Shown here: piece after piece, positions 21,676 through 35,010 of the stretch
Position numbering within the stretch: position 1 is the stretch's first letter
How the letters are laid out: each line of letters opens with the position of its first letter
From: Neostapfia colusana
Lineage: Eukaryota; Streptophyta; Magnoliopsida; Poales; Poaceae
Length of the DNA stretch: 64,000 nucleotides
Assembly (NCBI GenBank): GCA_030760725.1
Contig: JASWHV010000008.1
Span: forward strand, 56,829,671-56,893,670
Direction of reading: 5' to 3'
Program-made: the position numbers and the translations under genes
Notes under the pieces: model-generated
What the model saw: only the letters and a program-made list of their open reading frames with translations
What the model was told of the DNA's origin: nothing
Database searches by the model: none

Positions 21676-23960
21676 ATGGCCGGAGTTGAGGGATACGAGA
21701 TTCCACCGACGTCGCAAGGCGAAAACACGTATGACAAGAAAAAGGACGCTGATGTGCTGAAAGATCACTCAAGTGACGATAAAGAAGTTCGCCAGCTCAA
21801 GGCACGACTTCGTGAGAAGCTAGGTCACTCTAGCAAAGAGAAGAAGAAGCCGAAGGATCAATAAAGGAGTAGTCAACCGGACTACTCCCAATATCCTTTC
21901 AACTATGAACGATTAACTTCTAACAATCATTATTTATCCATTCCTCTTGGCAAACCTCCTCAATTCGATGGAAATGATTACTCAATGTGGAAGCATGATA
22001 TGAAGATGCATCTAATATCCTTAAACCCTAGCTTGTGGCAAATTGTCTTAACAGGTATCCATCTTCCAAGAAATGAAGGAGATGTTACCCCGGAGCAAGC
22101 CATTCTACTTCATCGCAATGCTCAAGCAGTTGGCGTCATCACCTCATCCTTGACTCGAGAAGAGTTCAATCGAGTCGATGGATTGGAGGTGGCCAAAAAC
22201 ATATGGGACAAACTCAAGACGGCGCATGAAGGCAACCGAGTCATTAGGGAGGTCAAGATCGAGATGATTGAAGGAGAGCTTGGGAGGTTCACCATCATGG
22301 ATGGTGGGTACCCTCAAGACATGTACAACTGTCTCAAGGTCCTCGTCAACAAGATACAATCTTATGGATGCACCCTGTGGACGGATCATGAGGTGGTGAA
22401 GAGGATGCTTCAGGCATTCATGCCTCGAAACATTGCTCTTTGCTCCTTGATCCGTGAGAGCCCGGGATATGCTCAAATGACCCCAGAGGAAGTTCTTGGA
22501 AGAATCATCAACAATGAGATGATGGAGAAGGAAGCCATGTTCTACAATAACCTCCAAAGACTTGCCTCCTCAAAAAAGAAAGATGTTGCTTTCAAAGCAA
22601 CATCCTCATCACAAGACTTTGAAGCAAGTGATGATGAGGGCCTCGACACCAATGAAGAAGAGGCGCTCTTCATCAACAAGTCCAAGAGGATGATGAGAAG
22701 AAGGAAGGGAGGCAACCATTATGAGAACAAGAACAAGGAAAGGTCCAAGTCCAATACGAAAAGAGCATGCTACAACTGTGGTGAATATTGACAATTCATT
22801 GTGGATTGTCCATATGAATAGAGTAAGAAGAAGAAAGATAGCAAGTCTCAAGAGAAGAAATTCTTCAAGAAGAAGAAGCCATCAGGACATGCTCACCTCG
22901 GGAAGGAATGGGACTCAAACGAAGACTCATCCTCCAAGGATGAAGAGACAGTGGCAACACTTGCCATTGGAAGGAGCAAGATCTTCCCAAACATTGAAGA
23001 CTTCAAGTCTACATGTATCATGGCTAAGGAGGGAAGAAGAAAGGTTAAATCTAAACCATCCTCCTCTACTTATTCACTTGATAGCTTTGATAGTAGTAGT
23101 GATAATGAATCCATGCTCAAGGATATAAGTAAGAGCACCTTGAAAAAGATGAGATTGTGGTCGGAAGAAATCTTTGAGAAGGATGAACTCATCAACCGTC
23201 AAGAAGACATGCTCATCCTTGAAAATGAGAGATGTCATGAGCTTAAAGAGCTCCTTGAGGTTGAAAGGGAAAGAAGCAAGGCACTTGAGCGTGAATTCGC
23301 TTTGAGCAAGGAAACTTGCTCAAATCTTGAAGACACAACTGTTGTGCTCAAAGACGAAATTATTAACTTGACAAAAGTCAACAAGATCCTTGAAACACAA
23401 GTTGAGTCTATCAAGATGAATGCACCTTCTTCCTCTATGATTTTACCCTCCTCAAAGAAATCTCCCGGAGCAACTCAAACTTGCAAGTGCTCAAACTTAA
23501 TCCCAAAACTCAAAGATGAACTCAAGTTGGCACAAACAAGCAGTCATCGAAAGGTGGTATCTTTGACAAGGAAAAAGTGGCATATGCACGAAGTGCATAT
23601 ACCAATGTAAGACCTCCACATGTCAAATATGGTCTTGGCTATTCTCGGGAGGGGAGGCAACATGCTAAAACTCCTAAGAAGGGAAAAGACTTGATTATAT
23701 TTGTCAAGGAAGATTCATCCAACAAAGAAAATGTAAAGAACATTGCAAACTCATCTAACATGCCTAAAAATAAACCTCATCCTTTGTTCCATGATTTTGA
23801 TGTCTCATATGTTTTATTGAGAAACAAATTTGGAAAGATCTATGCTAGGTATGTTGGGTCACTCCGCAAGAGTCCAAAACCTTGTGTGTGGGTGCCCAAG
23901 TGCCTCTTGACTAACATGAAAGGATCCAACTCCGTTTGGGTACCAAAAGGTAAGGCATAA
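21676..23960 (+). pseudogene. gag of S1 with coiled-coil extension
   Basis: The ATG at 21676 starts MAGVEGYEIPPTS; TAA at about 21862 ends this first piece (62 residues), where CAA would fit. The copia gag core follows (PPQFDGNDYSMWKHDMKMHL; ITSSLTREEFNRVDGL). The zinc knuckle near 22770 is broken: CYNCGEY is followed by a TGA and then QFIVDC, so the Gly-His pair is lost. A long charged coiled coil follows at about 23130-23430 (RQEDMLILENERCHELKELL). A frame change at about 23575-23610 leads to the last part (VWVPKCLL, SVWVPKG), which precedes the protease. The large gag with coiled coil agrees with SIRE-type elements. Confidence 0.9.
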
Positions 23961-23996
23961 CTCTATTTTGTAGGCATACTCCTCCGGTGGATTAAA

Positions 23997-25602
23997 ATCG
24001 GTGCTCGACAGTGGATGCACAAACTATACGACCGGATAGAGAAAGATGTTTGTGGAATATGAGGAAAATGAAGATCCAAGTGAAAGAATATACTTTGGGG
24101 ACAATATCCAATGGAAAATCCTTGGCACCGGTAAAATTCCTATCTCTCCCCATCATACTCTTTCAAATGTTTTGCATGTTGAATCCCTTGATTATAACCT
24201 TCTATCCATATCCCAATTATGTGATAAAGGTTATAACTGTATTTTTACTAATGAGGGTGTGACTGTCTTGAGAAGAAGCAATGACTCAATCGCCTTTAAG
24301 GGCGTACTCAATGGAAAGCTTTACCTTGTGGGTTTCACCACGGATAAAGCTCAACTTGACACGTGCTTAATGGCGAACACCAACATGGGATGGCTTTGGC
24401 ATAGAAGGCTAGCCCATGTTGGGATGAGGAACATGCAAAAACTTCTCAAGGGAGAACACATTCGAGGCTTGAAGAATGTTGTTTTTGATAAGGACAGACC
24501 ATGTAGTGCTTGTCAAGTCGGAAAGCAAGTTGGAGCTCAACATCCATCCAAAAATGTCATGACGACCACAAGACCCTTGGAGCTACTTCACATGGACCTT
24601 TTCGTCCCAATCGCCTACATAAGCATAGGCGGTAACAAATATTGTCTTGTTGTTGTAGATGATTATTCTCGTTTCACTTGGATGTTCTTTTTGCATGACA
24701 AAGGAGAAACTCAAGGTGTGCTCAAGAAATTCTTGAGAAGAGCTCAAAACGAGTTCTCCTTAAGAATCAAGAACATAAGGAGCAATAATGGCACCGAGTT
24801 CAAGAACACTCAAGTGGAAGAATACTTGGATGAAGAAGGCATCAAGCATGAGTTTTCAGCTCCCTACTCTCCTCAACAAAATGGGGTGGCTGAGAGGAAG
24901 AATAGAACTCTCATTGAGATGGCAAGAACCATGCTTGATGAGTACAAGACGTCGGATCGGTTTTGGGCAGAAGCGGTTAACACCGCTTGGCATGCCATAA
25001 ACCGGTTGTACCTTCATCGACATTTGAAGAAGACGTTCTACGAACTTCTAACCGGTAACAAACCCAACATCTCTTATTTTCGTGTCTTTGGGAGGAAGTG
25101 TTATATTCTCAACAAGAAGCCTAGGACTTCGAAGTTTGCTTCAAAGTCCGATGAAGGTTTCTTGCTTGGTTATGACTCAGACACCTACACCTATCGTGTC
25201 TTCAACAAATCCTCCGGAATTGTTGAAATAGCGAGAGACGTAGTGTTTGCTGAGACTAATGGCTCCCAAGTGGAGCAAGTTGATCAAAGTGTGCTAGATA
25301 AAGAAGAGGCTCCACAAGAAGCACTTAAAAGGATGGCACTTGGAGACATTTTTCCTCAAGAACATCCTCAAGACTCAAATGATCATCCAACAAACGAAGA
25401 TATGTCTCCCTCCCATGATCAAGCTCAAGATGAGCAAGGCCAACCTCAACAAGATCAAAACGATCAAAGTCAAGAAGGACGATTGGATCAAGGGGGAGAC
25501 GAAGAAAAGAGCGACAATGAAGATGAAGATCAAAGAGTTCAACCACCTCATCCAAGAGTGCACCAAAGTGTTCAACGGGATCATTCCGTCGACAAATACT
25601 AG
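23997..25602 (+). pseudogene. protease and integrase of S1
   Basis: The protease motif VLDSGCTNY is readable at about 23999-24030, in a different frame from what follows. The integrase ORF (24046-25602, 518 residues) includes SNVLHVESLDYNLLSISQL, the GAG-pre-integrase motif WLWHRRLAHVGM, CSACQVGKQ, and core residues in LLHMDLFVP (first D) and QQNGVAERKNR (E). The second catalytic Asp is changed: IRSNNGTEF has Asn where the family has Asp. The C-terminus is rich in Gln, Asp and Glu (after 25260). Integrase activity should be lost. Confidence 0.92.
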
Positions 25603-25682
25603 GAGATATCTCCAAAGGGGTGACCACTCGCTCTCGAATGGCTAACTTTTGTGAACATTACTCTTTTGTTTTCTCTCTATAG

Positions 25683-26060
25683 TCCCGCAAGGTAGAAGAA
25701 GCACTACAAGATCCGGATTGGGTGGTAGCCATGCAAGAGGAACTAAATAATTTTGAAAGAAATCAAGTGTGGGAACTCGTGAAGCGACCAAATGCAAATA
25801 TTGTGGGAACCAAGTGGTATTCCGCAATAAGCAAGATGAGTATGGGGTTGTAACAAGGAACAAGGCAAGACTTGTTGCAAAGGGATATGCACAAGTAGAA
25901 GGTTTATATTATGATGAAACTTTTGCTCCCATAGCTAGGCTTGAATCAATTCGTATCTTGCTTGCTTTTGCTACTCACCATGATTTCAAGCTATACCAAA
26001 TGGATGTGAAAAGTGCTTTCCTCAACAGTCCGATCAAGGAGGAAGTGTACATGGAGCAAC
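25683..26060 (+). pseudogene. RT of S1, 5' half (up to the G2 insertion)
   Basis: DPDWVVAMQEELNNFERNQ opens the RT domain. A frameshift near 25840 leads to KARLVAKGYAQVEGL, YYDETFAPIARLESIR and YQMDVKSAFLNS. The frame reads EEVYMEQ exactly at the G2 LTR border, and the sequence resumes at 41449 in the same frame. The five bases gcaac before 26061 are the left target duplication. Confidence 0.93.
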
Positions 26061-29000
26061 TGACACGACCCCAAGGTCCTGTCGAGCCAGGATCACGCTG
26101 AGAGGTGCTGCGTTGCACAGCACCGGATAACACACGTCAAAGGTACAAAGCGGAAGCGAAATTTTATTACATAAACAGGTTTATGAACATGTTTACATCA
26201 AAATAAGTTTAGTCTATACTCGCGGGCGTATACTACGCATCAAGTCCACGTTCAGCCCTTGAACGTGTCCTTGCTAGCACACACGCACACTAACTCTGCG
26301 GCGTTCATGACTCCCACTCGACGGGGTTCCCTTCCTGGGGTTCCGTCTCCTCTTCGGGAGTCCCTTCCTCATAGAACCCTGCAAAAGCTTCAAACACAAG
26401 CAGTGAGCACGAAGGCTCAGCAAGTCTGACCCGTCTCACCTAAACATGAAACTTCTAAATAAGGGGTGGTGGGTTACATGAGGTAAAAATCATTTGCAAG
26501 GACTCGCCTAATTAGTAAAACCTTACTTTCATGTTTTAGCAGCAGATTGTGGAGAACCTTACGCGAAGGCACATGAGAGAGCCGCAATCAAACAAGAAAC
26601 ACATTTCTCTCATGTACTTTGCCCAAAGTTTAAATGAACTTTAGTTAGCTCTAAGCTACAACAAACCATTAACAAGCAAAGTCCATCATTCAATCAGCAA
26701 CATTTTAACATGTAACTAGCCTGTTCTTTCTACGTCACGGTACAGAGAACAAGTGGTACTCACTGACCGTGAGGGACGGCGATTATAATCGATTTACACC
26801 TGCAGGGTTACCCGAACAACCCGTCACGTACGCCCGTACTCGATGTTGCCTACAACAACCATCACGGACGCCGTACGCAACCACCTTTCGCCCGTCAGCC
26901 AAATATTGAACCGGTCCCATCGTCCCGAGCAAGAGGTCTCTGCACGCGCATCTCCGTGCCGCCAGCCGATTTACACCTCAAGCTCTAAGCCTACCCTCTG
27001 AACGACGGGCAATGCCTCAATACCCAGCTACCCGAGTTACATCGGTTTCCCGGTTCCCATATAGCCGGTAGGTCTTCGGTACTGTTCTAGCTTGTTCAAC
27101 AAGCCCGCACACGGCTCGGTCCTCAATCGACACAAGCGGAGCTATAGCACACAGGCCCCAAAGTCCTGCTGCCCTTACTCTCCGCTTGGTCTCATTTTCT
27201 TGTCATGTGTTTCATGTGCTATCACTACCCGAGTCGAGTGCCTCTAGCCTATGCTCGCGAGTAGTTCCAACTACTCGACTTGTACCGAATCCTACTCTAT
27301 CATAGCAATGCAGTAGCTAATGGGGTTTGCAATCCTAAACCCAACCCATGGTTCTCATGGCTATGCAGTGGGGCTTCCAAACAAGACCCTAATGCAAAGA
27401 ATAAAGTAAACAAGTATGTGCTCAAAACAATAAACATTTGTAAAAAGGTTAATGCAAACCGAGGCTTGCCTTGCTGCTCTTGGTCGTAGGCTAGCTGCTC
27501 CTCCGGAGTTACGAAGTCTAGGACTTCGGGTTCCTCCTCGACCTTAGCGACTACATGATAGAAACAATATATGTATTAATTTAAATGCAGTTGTATTTAC
27601 TTTTAATCTTGTGAAGTCTATAACTCTTACTAGACAAGCCTAATGACTGTGGAACTTTTACTGTGGCTTGGTTACAACCTAAATAGAAACTTGGTCAAGT
27701 TTTAGTTGCAGTCAAGCTCATTTGAGCCCTCCACAATTAATTATGTACTTGACCTTAATTGAAGGCTTTTAGGGTGTTCTAAGGATTTTCATGAAACAAA
27801 CTATGACTTTATGAAAACTAGATTTTCAGAGGGTTCTAATGGAGTTGGTCTCACTTAATTTGAAGGTTCCTAGCTAAAGATATGAGCTAAACAAATTCAG
27901 AGAAAATTCTGAAAATGTTTCTGGACATTTTTCTATTTTCTCTGGAATAGTTTCACTAATCACACCATTAGGTGGATCAAATGAGCTCAAATGGATCTGA
28001 AATTTTTATGGTAGTTCCGGGATATTTTGGTGAACATCCCAGCAAAATTTCAGGATTTTCCTCCACAGGATTCTCTAGTTAAAATTCCAAACAGTTTAAA
28101 TTTTGAGGAATTAATTCTGGAAAAATAAGGAATTTCATGAAGTGAAACTTGATTTGATGGAAAGTAATCAGAGAGCTGAATCCAGCAAAATTTGGTTCAC
28201 TCGATTTGGAGCTTTCTAGCCAAAGTTATGAGGATTTGAAGTTTGAAGAAAATCTGAAAATCGGGGAAAAGTTTAAACTTGCGCGTGGGCCTAGGGGACA
28301 CGCGTCGCACGTTGAGGCGACAGCACACCGCGGCCCACAAGGATTTTGCGCACCAGCACACCCGATCCTGGCCGCAGCCCGATCCCGATTCAAAATATCG
28401 GCCGCTGACAGCTGGGGTCCACCCCTTTCTTCAATCTCGCGACGCCCGCGCTCCACCGCCGAGGGACCTCGCTGGAGAGCTCGCCGCCGGCTTCTGTACA
28501 GCTCCAAACTTCACGATTTTGCCCGCCCCTGCCTACTTTCACTTGGGGAACAGGATTCCAGGGTCAGCTGCTCATGACAATGGCCGGTGCATGGTCGGCG
28601 ACGAACCACCACCTCGGAAAAACTTCGGCCATGTCGGCTGACTTCCCTAGCACCTCAACTACTCGAGGAACCGGTCGGGAAGCATCAGTGGACTTCAGGG
28701 AAGGTCGACATGAGCTCGAGGCAGCTCGGGGAAGGCCCGAAGTAGGTCCTCACCGTGCGCCCGATGCCTCCCGTTTACTCCGCCATTGGTAAACCTCGAA
28801 TTACGCCAGGTACAGAGGTTCTCCGGCCAAGGGTTGTGAAGGCAACTTGTGCGTTACCGTGTCTAGTTTGTGTGAGAGCGGATTGAGGCCCTCTAATCCT
28901 TTCTAGAGCACGAATTCGACAGAATCGCACCCGAGGGTCGTGCTGCACACAGAAAGGGGAAAATTGGAAATTCGCTGCCGGTGAGCAACCACTCGAGCTG

Positions 29001-30105
29001 TGGCTCGGGGGTGAGCAGCACCGGTCACCAGCGCGTCCAAGGGTGCCTTGGTTCAGGCGTGACAACGCCCTGTCTGGGCTGTCCACGGAAGCCCGAGGTG
29101 CGGCGGTTCTAAGTCACCGAATTGATCTTTCGGCACAGCCGATATCAATCGGTTTCTACTGAATTCTAGCAGCGGGGAAGACGGAGGAAGGTCTCTAGTA
29201 CCTTGCTGGGGCTCTGGAGGGGACGGAGGAAGCTGTGATCGGCGCTCTCCGATTGATTCCGAGCTGCGGAAAGTTTCGGCCGGCGCTGAGTTCTTGCGGG
29301 GAAGAAACGGCGATGCTTCGGCCGAGGAGGGGGGGAAACGCCTTAAGAAGGCTCTGAACCGCCTCACGCCCGCGCGTGGCCAAGCATCTGCTGGCGCGGC
29401 GGTTCCCCTCGGTGGAGATCGCAGCGGCGGCCCGGTTAACCGAGTGAGAGAATTTCAGTCGGTTTGAGTTGAAGTGGTGGCTGACATGTGGGTCCCACTT
29501 CCAGTTTTAACCTCTGAAATTTACTCCTAATCACTGTTGTATACAGTGAACCCCATAGTACCCCTGGTAATTCAAATTATACACCCATGAGCCATTTGAA
29601 TTGATCAAAGTTCAAATGAGGTTTGGTTTGAATGAATTTCAGCACAAGTTCAGTTTGAAATTCAAATAAAGTTTGAATTTCCCCCACTTAGCTCATGTCA
29701 AGATCAACTCCAAATGGAGTGAAAATTGGTGTGTGAGCTCACAAAAATGTGCTGAGTAAGAATATGCCTCCCACTTTTAAATTCATGGGATAAAAACAGT
29801 TTGAATTTGAATATGGTTTCAAACTGCCCTCTTTCTAACTATACCCAAAATGACCTAAAAAAGGTTGTGAATTTGGGTGAAACTTGGCATGGACATTCTT
29901 AGCAATGTGTAGGAGTTTTCATATGTCCAGCCCACCTATATCACATGTGGGAAATACCACTTTTGCAATATGTGAGGTTGTTCTCCAATGAGCATGTTGA
30001 TGGTGGTTACTTGCTCTTCATTTGTGTTCATCATCTTTCCTCAAATGAGGTATGTGGTGTGGTGATGAACACTTCAAATGTGTGCCAAAAACTGAGGCCC
30101 TTACA
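26061..30105 (-). repeat. 3' LTR of G2, 4045 bp
   Basis: It begins TGACACGACCCC and ends CCCTTACA on the plus strand. The complement of an AATAAA signal (tttatt) is at 26163-26168. It contains about 50 bp (near 26765-26815) that are missing from the other LTR. Confidence 0.95.
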
Positions 30106-30120
30106 TTCCTCCCCCCTTAA
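30106..30120 (-). other. polypurine tract of G2
   Basis: ttcctccccccttaa on the plus strand is ttaaggggggaggaa on the element strand and abuts the 3' LTR. Confidence 0.85.
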
Positions 30121-30174
30121 TAGAATCTTGTCCCGAGATTATAAGGTGAAAATGAGAGAGAGGACAGTGGAAAA

Positions 30175-33100
30175 TTACCGGATATGCGACGTGAAAAAGT
30201 CGGGGTAGTTAGCGCGAAGAAATTCTTCGCTCTCCCATGTCGCTTCGTCCATGGAGTGATTACTCCATAGAACCTTGTAGAACCACAACGTACAGTTGCG
30301 TGTGGTTCGGGCCTTTTCATCAATAATCTGCACCGGTTCCTCCCGATAGGTGAGATCCGGTTGCAGTTCTTCAATGTCTTCCAGCTGAATGGTAGTTGAT
30401 AGCTTGAGACACTTCCTCAGCTGGGAAATGTGAAAGACGTCGTGCACACCGGAAAGTGCTTCTGGTAATTTCAGTCGGTATGCCACTGATCCACATCTTT
30501 CGGTAATCTGGAATGGACCGATGAATCGGGGTGCCAACTTTCCTCTCACCCCAAATCTGTTTACACCCTTCATTGGAGACACCCGTAGGTATACGTGATC
30601 TCCAACTTTGAATTGTAATGGGCGCCTTCTCTGGTCCGCATACTGTTTCTGACGGGATTGAGCGGCTTTTAGGTTCGCTTGAATCAGTCGAACCTTTTCT
30701 TCCGCGTTGTTGACGAGGTCAATCCCGAAGGTAACCCTTTCGCCAGACTCACACCAGTTCAATGGTGTGCGGCACTTCCTACTGTATAGCGCCTCGTAAG
30801 GTGCCATCTTGATGCTGGCTTGGTACCCATTATTGTATGAGAACTCGGCTAACGGCAAGTGATCATCCCAATTCTTGCCGTGGTTGATAGCACAAGCTCG
30901 TAGCATGTCTTCTAGGATCTGATTTACCCGCTCTGTTTGCCCATCCGTCTGCAGGTGGTATGCTGAACTACGGATCAGCTTCGTCCCCAAGGCAGCGTGC
31001 AGCTGCTCCCAAAAACGGGACACAAATAAAGTGCCCCGATCCGATATGATAGTACGGGGTACGCCGTACAAGCATAGGATCCGTGAGATGTACAGTTCAG
31101 CGTACTTCTTGGCGTTGTAGTTTGTTTTAACCGGGATGAAATGGGCAACTTTGGTGAGCCGATCGACGATCACCCACACAGAATCATGCTTCTGAAAGGT
31201 GGTGGGTAAACCGACGATGAAGTCCATGCTCACATCCTCCGACTTCCAGGCAGGAATACCCAGTGGTCGCAGCAGTCCCGGTTTCCGCATATGGTCTGCC
31301 TTCACCCTTCGACATGTATCACACTCGGACACGTATTTTGCAGTCTCTCGCTTCATCCGTGTCCACCAAAACTTGCTTCTGAGTTCTTGATACATCTTGT
31401 TGCTGCCGGGGTGAATAGAAAACTTTGACAAGTGACCTCATCAAAGATTTTCTTCCGTAATTCCGGGTTACGGGGTACGACGATCCGGTCCTTGAACCAT
31501 AGGACGTCGTCTCCGTCCTTCCGGAAACATTTCAGCTCCCCACTGGCTACACGTCTCCGCAAATGTGACATGCCCTTGTCATTCTTCTGGGCTGCCGCTA
31601 TCTCTTCACGGATGGTGGGGATCAAAGCTAAGTTGTAGAGAGCTCCGTGTGGAATCACATGTAGTGGTGGTTCGCTCTCTTCCAATGGTGTGATAGTCAG
31701 GTTATTGACGTGTGACTTGCGGCTCAGCGCATCTGCCACTACGTCTGCTTTGCCCGGATGATAATGGATCTCTATTTTGTAATCCTTTATCAATTCTAAC
31801 CATCTTCGTTGCCTCATGTTCAGCTCTTTCTGAGTGAATATGTACTTGAGGCTTTTGTGGTCGGTATATAAATGTACGAGGTTACCGAGTAGGTAGTGCC
31901 TCCACATCTTCAGTGCAAGTACCACGGCAGCGAGCTCCAAATCGTGAGTTGGATAATTCTGCTCATGGTACCTAAGCTGCCGTGATCCATACGCGACCAC
32001 TCTTTGGTCTTGCATCAGCACACATCCGAGCCCAATGCCGGATGCATCGCAGTACACATCGAACGGTTTTGTGGTGTCTGGCTGCGCCAAAACCGGTGTT
32101 GATGTCGGGTGCTTGACTAACGCCTTGAATGCTGCTTCACATGCTGGACTCCAAACATATTTGGTAGCCTTTTTCAGCAGCTCTGTCATTGGCTTGGCAA
32201 TCTTCGAGAAGTTCGGAATGAACCTCCGATAATATCCCACGAGCCCGAGGAAACTCCGTACCTCGTGAACAGTTCTCGGGGATTTCCAATTCAGCACTTG
32301 AGTGATCTTGCTCGGGTCTACAGCGATACCCTCCGCTGAGATGATATGCCCGAGGAAAGGCACTTGCGATATCCCAAAACTCACATTTGCTGAATTTCGC
32401 GTATAGCTTGTGATCCCGCAGTCGTTGCAAGACTATACACAGATGTTTCTTGTGATCTTCCTCCGACTTGGAATATACCAGGATGTCGTCGATGAAGACC
32501 ACGACAAACTTGTCCAGCTCCAGCATGAATACCAAGTTCATTAAGTACATGAAGTGAGCTGGAGCATTGGTGAGGCCGAAGGACATAACTAGGTACTCAT
32601 AAAGTCCGTACCTCGTCGAGAAAGCCGTCTTCGGAATGTCCTCAGCCCTTATCTTAATCTGATGGTACCCGGATCTTCAGTCCATTTTGGAAAAGATCTT
32701 TGCTTCGACCAACTGATCAAACAACATGTCGATCCGTGGCAACGGGTACTTGTTCTTGATGGTTACGGCATTTAATGGACGATAGTCCATGCAAAGCCGC
32801 AACGTCTCATCCTTCTTCTTGACAAATAATGCCGAACAGCCCCATGGCGAGGAGCTCGGCCTAATAAAACCCTTCTCCAGAAGGTCCGTGAGCTGAGTCT
32901 TCAGTTCAGCCAACTCCTTGGGCGCCATCTTGTACGGCCTTCGGGATATTGGCATGGTTCCCGGTGCAAGTTCAATCTTGAACTCCACCTCTCTATCGGG
33001 CGGCATTCCTGACAAATCATCCAGGAATACGTCAGGGAACTCTCGGACCACTGTAATATCTTCCAATCTGATAGTGGTGGCTTGATAGACACTTGGAAGT

Positions 33101-33339
33101 TTTATTTCTGGACTGTCCAGAAATAATGAGTGAGAACCGTGCACCTCTGAGTTTAAGTGCACGACTCGAAGGACGGTGTCTAAAACAGCGCCGTGGCGGG
33201 TTAACCACGACATCCCTAGGATGACATCGACCTTCTGTCCCTCTAAGATAATGAGAGACGTGGGGTACACTCTACCCGCTAAGCATAATGGCGCCTTAGA
33301 AACCATTACGCTTGCTGAAATCTTCCCACCCGTGAACAA
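30175..33339 (-). pseudogene. pol of G2: protease end, RT, RNase H, integrase, chromodomain
   Basis: The protease end is at 33150-33339 (VDVILGMSWLTRHGAVLD). RT has VEFKIELAPGTMPISRRPYK, GFIRPSSSPWGCSALFVKKK, then a TGA at 32674-32676, and FIDDILVYS (the catalytic DD pair kept). A one-base insertion near 32375 shifts the frame into SFLGLVGYYRRFIPNFSKIA and RNase H (FDVYCDASGIGLGCVL; YTDHKSLKYIF). A one-base deletion near 31436, clear against G1, breaks the integrase zinc finger. The integrase core keeps D (WVIVDRLTK), D (IISDRGTLF) and E (DGQTERVNQ). A chromodomain ends at 30175. Inactive as read, although single-base indels in a young copy could partly be assembly errors. Confidence 0.95.
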
Positions 33340-34739
33340 ATTAAATATGGACTATCGGTGGGTAGTATTGGCAAGCTGTGTTTAGCAATGAAAGCTTGGC
33401 TAATAAAATTATGCGTGGCACCTGAATCAAACAGTACTATAGCGGGATGCTGGTGGAGTTGGAACATACCCGCAAGGATTGGCTCACCCTCCGGCACGTC
33501 CTCTATGGCAAGCTGGTGGACGGTGCCGGGCCTAGGGTTTGCCCGCCGCGCATTAGTAGGGTTCCGGGGTTGATTCCTCCCCGGAAACTGCGGTGTCACT
33601 CCGCCGCCTTGCCTCTCCGGGCAACTGCTCGCGAAGTGTCCTGGACGACCACACTTGTAACATGTGGCCGCTGCTGGTGTAGTGCTCGGGAGACGAAAGC
33701 CCGGCATGCGTTGCTGAGGTGCAAACGCACGCGGCATCGCCCGCTGCTGCTGTTGTTGCGGAGGTGGTATTGGCAGTGCCGGCCTGAATGCCGGTGAAGA
33801 GTACGGTCGACTGCGGAACGGCATTGACCGCTGTGGTGGCTGCCAGCGTGGACCTGATGGTGGGCGATTCACCATCCGAAACTTCTGAGAAGGACCGCCT
33901 CCTTCTCCGCTGCTTTGCGGCGCGCTTCGCTTTCGCTCTGCCGCCGCCAACTCCTTGCCGGAGTCCTCCTGAACAATCGCAGCATCAATGATGTCGTTGA
34001 GGCTGCCGCGATTGAACATCGCCAACTTGTCCTTCAGGAGCGGGTTAAGCCCCTGGTAAAAGTGGTCCCGCCGCTTCTCGTCGGTATCAGCATGGTACGA
34101 CGCATAAAGTGCGAGATCGTTGAACGCTCTGGAGTATTCCAGCGCGTTCCTGCTCCCTTGTTGCAGGTGTAAGAACTCCTGCGTCTTCCTTTTCATCAGA
34201 CCTGGCGGTATATGATAGGCCCTGAAGGCCGTCCGAAACTCCGTCCAGGTCATCACTCGGTCGGTGGGCTGTGAAGCACAGAAGTTGGCCCACCACGCGC
34301 TCGCGGATCCTTGGAGCTGCTGGACCGCGAACTGAGTCTTGCGCTGCTCACTTATCTGGAGCAGCCCGAACTTCATCTCTATTGCGCGGAGCCAGTTGTC
34401 CGCGTCAAGTGGTTCATCCGCCCTCGAGAATACCGGGGGATGAGTAGCCAGAAAGTCGGAGTAGGAGCTCTGTTGGCGCTCCTCACGATCTTGACGTCTA
34501 TCTGGGCGAGACGTATTGGTGATAAGAGTCTGCAGCAACTCTGTGTGCTGCTGGTGTGAACCTACCATTGCCGCGACGATGTCGGCTAGTGTAACCGTTG
34601 GCAGTGGCGGTGGCGGTGTTTGCTGTTGCTGTTGCTGCTGTTGCTGCTGCTGTCCCGAGGAGTCCTCGGGAGGTGGTTGGGAGGTCTCTCCCCCTTGGCT
34701 AGTACCCCCAACATCAGGGTTGGCACGAGTACGCGTCAT
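33306..34739 (-). CDS. gag and protease start of G2
   Basis: I place the start at the ATG at 34739 (MTRTRANPDVGG) rather than an upstream in-frame Met at 34769. The reason is that a splice-acceptor-like sequence, gctgttttgaatttcag, ends at 34741, one base before. Domains: a polyglutamine run encoded by CAG repeats near residues 30-45; a retrotransposon gag domain (LRAIEMKFGLLQISEQRK; SAWWANF); a CCHC knuckle (CYKCGRPGHFASSC); and the protease active site (VLFDSGATHNFIS). The frame is lost near 33330 through a one-base deletion and continues as pol at 33339. Gag forms the particle; the Tekay-type fusion with pol is expected. Confidence 0.9.
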   Translation of the reverse strand: MTRTRANPDVGGTSQGGETSQPPPEDSSGQQQQQQQQQQQTPPPPLPTVTLADIVAAMVGSHQQHTELLQTLITNTSRPDRRQDREERQQSSYSDFLATHPPVFSRADEPLDADNWLRAIEMKFGLLQISEQRKTQFAVQQLQGSASAWWANFCASQPTDRVMTWTEFRTAFRAYHIPPGLMKRKTQEFLHLQQGSRNALEYSRAFNDLALYASYHADTDEKRRDHFYQGLNPLLKDKLAMFNRGSLNDIIDAAIVQEDSGKELAAAERKRSAPQSSGEGGGPSQKFRMVNRPPSGPRWQPPQRSMPFRSRPYSSPAFRPALPIPPPQQQQQRAMPRAFAPQQRMPGFRLPSTTPAAATCYKCGRPGHFASSCPERQGGGVTPQFPGRNQPRNPTNARRANPRPGTVHQLAIEDVPEGEPILAGMFQLHQHPAIVLFDSGATHNFISQAFIAKHSLPILPTDSPYLICSRVGRFQQA

Positions 34740-35010
34740 TCTGAAATTCAAAACAGCAGCGATTAGCACATGTCTTACTTAAAATTCTATATGTAACAGT
34801 AGGTATTGAAGTGACACATGATTAATTTGCACAACATTCACATATATTGATAAAGCATAAACTTTATACAAGATACATTATTCTCGGTCTCCGAGAAGTC
34901 GTGCTCATGTCGTCACTACCCATACATACTCTACTGTCTACACGATATGTCACCGATTACAAAATTTGGGCTACACTACCCTGCCTGCCCTACATGGCAA
35001 CTGTAACCCC

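Noticed and set aside
34621..34660. CTG/CAG microsatellite as a separate repeat feature
   Set aside because: It encodes the polyglutamine run of the G2 gag protein and is described there.
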